Shown here: piece by piece, positions 9,792-10,908 of the stretch
How the letters are laid out: each line of letters starts with the position of its first letter
Numbering within the stretch: position 1 is the stretch's first letter
Source: an uncultured Planctomycetaceae bacterium
Lineage (GTDB): Bacteria; Planctomycetota; Planctomycetia; Pirellulales; UBA1268
Length of the DNA stretch: 10,908 bases
Direction of reading: 5' to 3'
Assembly (NCBI GenBank): GCA_903885855.1
Contig: CAISKG010000211.1
Location: forward strand, 1 to 10,908
Program-made: the position numbers and the translations under genes
The notes under the pieces: generated by a model
Databases searched by the model: none
The model's input: only the letters and a program-made list of their open reading frames with translations
Told to the model about the DNA's origin: nothing

Positions 9792-9861
9792 CGATTCCTG
9801 ACACCCGTTTTCCGTGATCGCCGCAGGCCCCGTGCCTGCATCCACACAAGAGAGGAAGTTC

Positions 9862-9868
9862 GAGGGAG
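9862..9868 (+). promoter_or_regulatory. Shine-Dalgarno site of tuf
   Basis: GAGGGAG ends 5 nt before the ATG at 9874, inside a purine-rich run that starts near 9849. It is the clearest ribosome binding site in the window and fits a very highly expressed gene. Confidence 0.75.
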
Positions 9869-9873
9869 AAAGC

Positions 9874-10908
9874 ATGGCTAAGGACACGTTCACGCGGAGC
9901 AAGCCGCACGTCAACGTCGGCACGATCGGTCACATCGATCACGGGAAGACGACGCTCACCGGCGCCCTCGTCGCCGTGCAGGCGGCGAAGAACCTCGCCG
10001 TGGCCAAGAGTTACGCCGACATCGCCAAGGGTGGCACCGTCCGCGACGAGACCAAGACCGTCACGATCGCGGTCAGCCACGTCGAATACGAGACCGACAA
10101 GCGCCACTACGCGCACATCGACTGCCCCGGTCACGCCGACTTCATCAAGAACATGATCACCGGCGCCGCCCAGATGGACGGTGCGATCCTCGTGGTCAGC
10201 GCCGCGGACGGCCCCATGCCGCAGACCCGCGAGCACATCCTCCTGGCCAAGCAGGTCGGCGTGCCCGCCCTCGTGGTGTTCCTCAACAAGGTCGACCTCG
10301 TGGACGATCCCGAGCTCCTCGATCTCGTCGAGATGGAGATCCGCGAGCTGCTGACGAAGTACGGCTTCCCCGGCGACGAGGTGCCGATCATCCGCGGCGC
10401 CGGCAAGCCCGCCTACGACAAGCCGGCTGACCCGGCCGCCAGCAAGTGCATCTCCGAGCTCCTCGACGCGGTCGATTCCTACATTCCCGAGCCGGTCCGC
10501 GAGCTCGACAAGCCGTTCCTGATGGCGATCGAGGACGTGTTCTCGATCGAAGGCCGCGGCACGGTCGCCACGGGCCGTATCGAGCGCGGCGAGGTGAAGG
10601 TCGGCGACGAAGTCGAGATCATCGGCCTCAAGGACAAGGCCGAGAAGACGACGGTCACCGGTGTCGAGATGTTCAAGAAGCTGCTCGAGAAGGGCCAGGC
10701 CGGCGACAACGTCGGCTGCCTGCTCCGCGGCATCGCCCGTGAGGGCATCGAGCGCGGCCAGGTGCTGGCCAAGCCGGGCTCGATCAAGCCCCACAAGAAG
10801 TTCGAGTGCGAGGTCTACGTGCTGTCGAAGGAGGAGGGTGGCCGTCACACGCCGTTCTTCGCCGGCTACCGCCCGCAGTTCTACTTCCGCACGACCGACG
10901 TGACCGGC
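9874..10908 (+). CDS. tuf: Elongation factor Tu (3' end outside window)
   Basis: 345 codons are present and no stop is reached; about 50 C-terminal residues are missing by comparison with the 394-residue E. coli protein. EF-Tu delivers aminoacyl-tRNA to the ribosome as a GTPase. The G domain (about 1-205) has the P-loop GHIDHGKT (19-26), DCPGH (83-87) and NKVD (138-141). Domain 2 (about 212-305) and part of domain 3, with RHTPFF and YRPQFYFRT, follow. Two motifs differ from the common bacterial form. The switch I motif RGITI reads KTVTI (61-65), inside a segment two residues longer than in E. coli, with the Mg-binding Thr kept as T64. The G5 motif SAL is A-G-K (176-178). The start is fixed by the strong SD and by the MAKDTF-RSKPHVNVGTIGH beginning. 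The gene is last in the tRNA cluster, as tufB is in E. coli. Confidence 0.97.
   Translation, partial: MAKDTFTRSKPHVNVGTIGHIDHGKTTLTGALVAVQAAKNLAVAKSYADIAKGGTVRDETKTVTIAVSHVEYETDKRHYAHIDCPGHADFIKNMITGAAQMDGAILVVSAADGPMPQTREHILLAKQVGVPALVVFLNKVDLVDDPELLDLVEMEIRELLTKYGFPGDEVPIIRGAGKPAYDKPADPAASKCISELLDAVDSYIPEPVRELDKPFLMAIEDVFSIEGRGTVATGRIERGEVKVGDEVEIIGLKDKAEKTTVTGVEMFKKLLEKGQAGDNVGCLLRGIAREGIERGQVLAKPGSIKPHKKFECEVYVLSKEEGGRHTPFFAGYRPQFYFRTTDVTG

Overview
The window is about 10.9 kb of very GC-rich bacterial chromosome with tightly packed genes. It most likely comes from a planctomycete, probably Pirellulales-like. That placement is an inference. It rests on an EF-Tu whose switch I region departs from the usual RGITI form in a way I associate from memory with planctomycetes, on few strong Shine-Dalgarno (SD) sites, and on a receiver-phosphatase of a subfamily I associate with this group. 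No phage, insertion sequence, CRISPR array or other obvious mobile DNA is visible.

Layout. Bases 1-553 (+) are the 3' end of an LdhA-type D-lactate dehydrogenase, which converges on the next block with only 18 bp between stop codons. Bases 572-7289 hold four genes on the minus strand. In transcription order they are: a large HerA/DUF87-type ATPase (7289-4788); purU, formyltetrahydrofolate deformylase, whose GTG start overlaps the ATPase stop by four bases (4791-3934); a secreted M16 metallopeptidase with an intact HXXEH zinc site (3849-2239); and a secreted M16 partner that lacks HXXEH but carries the Arg/Tyr substrate-binding pair (2167-572). A hairpin over the purU stop and an extended -10 box just after it suggest that the M16 pair is a separate transcription unit. 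Bases 7290-7417 are a divergent intergenic region rich in inverted repeats. A receiver-PP2C (SpoIIE-type) phosphatase follows on the plus strand (7418-8707).

From 8795 to the right end is a translation locus: tRNA-Thr(UGU), tRNA-Tyr(GUA), tRNA-Gly(UCC), tRNA-Thr(GGU), then tuf, which is cut by the window edge. This is the same tRNA order and anticodon set as the thrU-tyrU-glyT-thrT-tufB operon of E. coli, but with much wider spacers (224, 259, 86 and 154 bp). The spacers hold no convincing gene. They contain a 13-bp tandem repeat, several GC-rich hairpins and one tRNA-3'-end-like fragment upstream of tuf. None of the tRNA genes encodes CCA.

How the genes fit together. The two M16 proteins very probably form one periplasmic or secreted heterodimeric protease with a split active site. 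The ATPase and purU are translationally coupled, although no functional link is known to me. The receiver-phosphatase is an orphan output protein of a two-component or partner-switching pathway. I do not see a clearly new multi-gene system. The most informative points are the split M16 active site, the unusual GTPase motifs in EF-Tu, and the ATPase with a C-terminal coiled-coil/hydrophobic/coiled-coil module.
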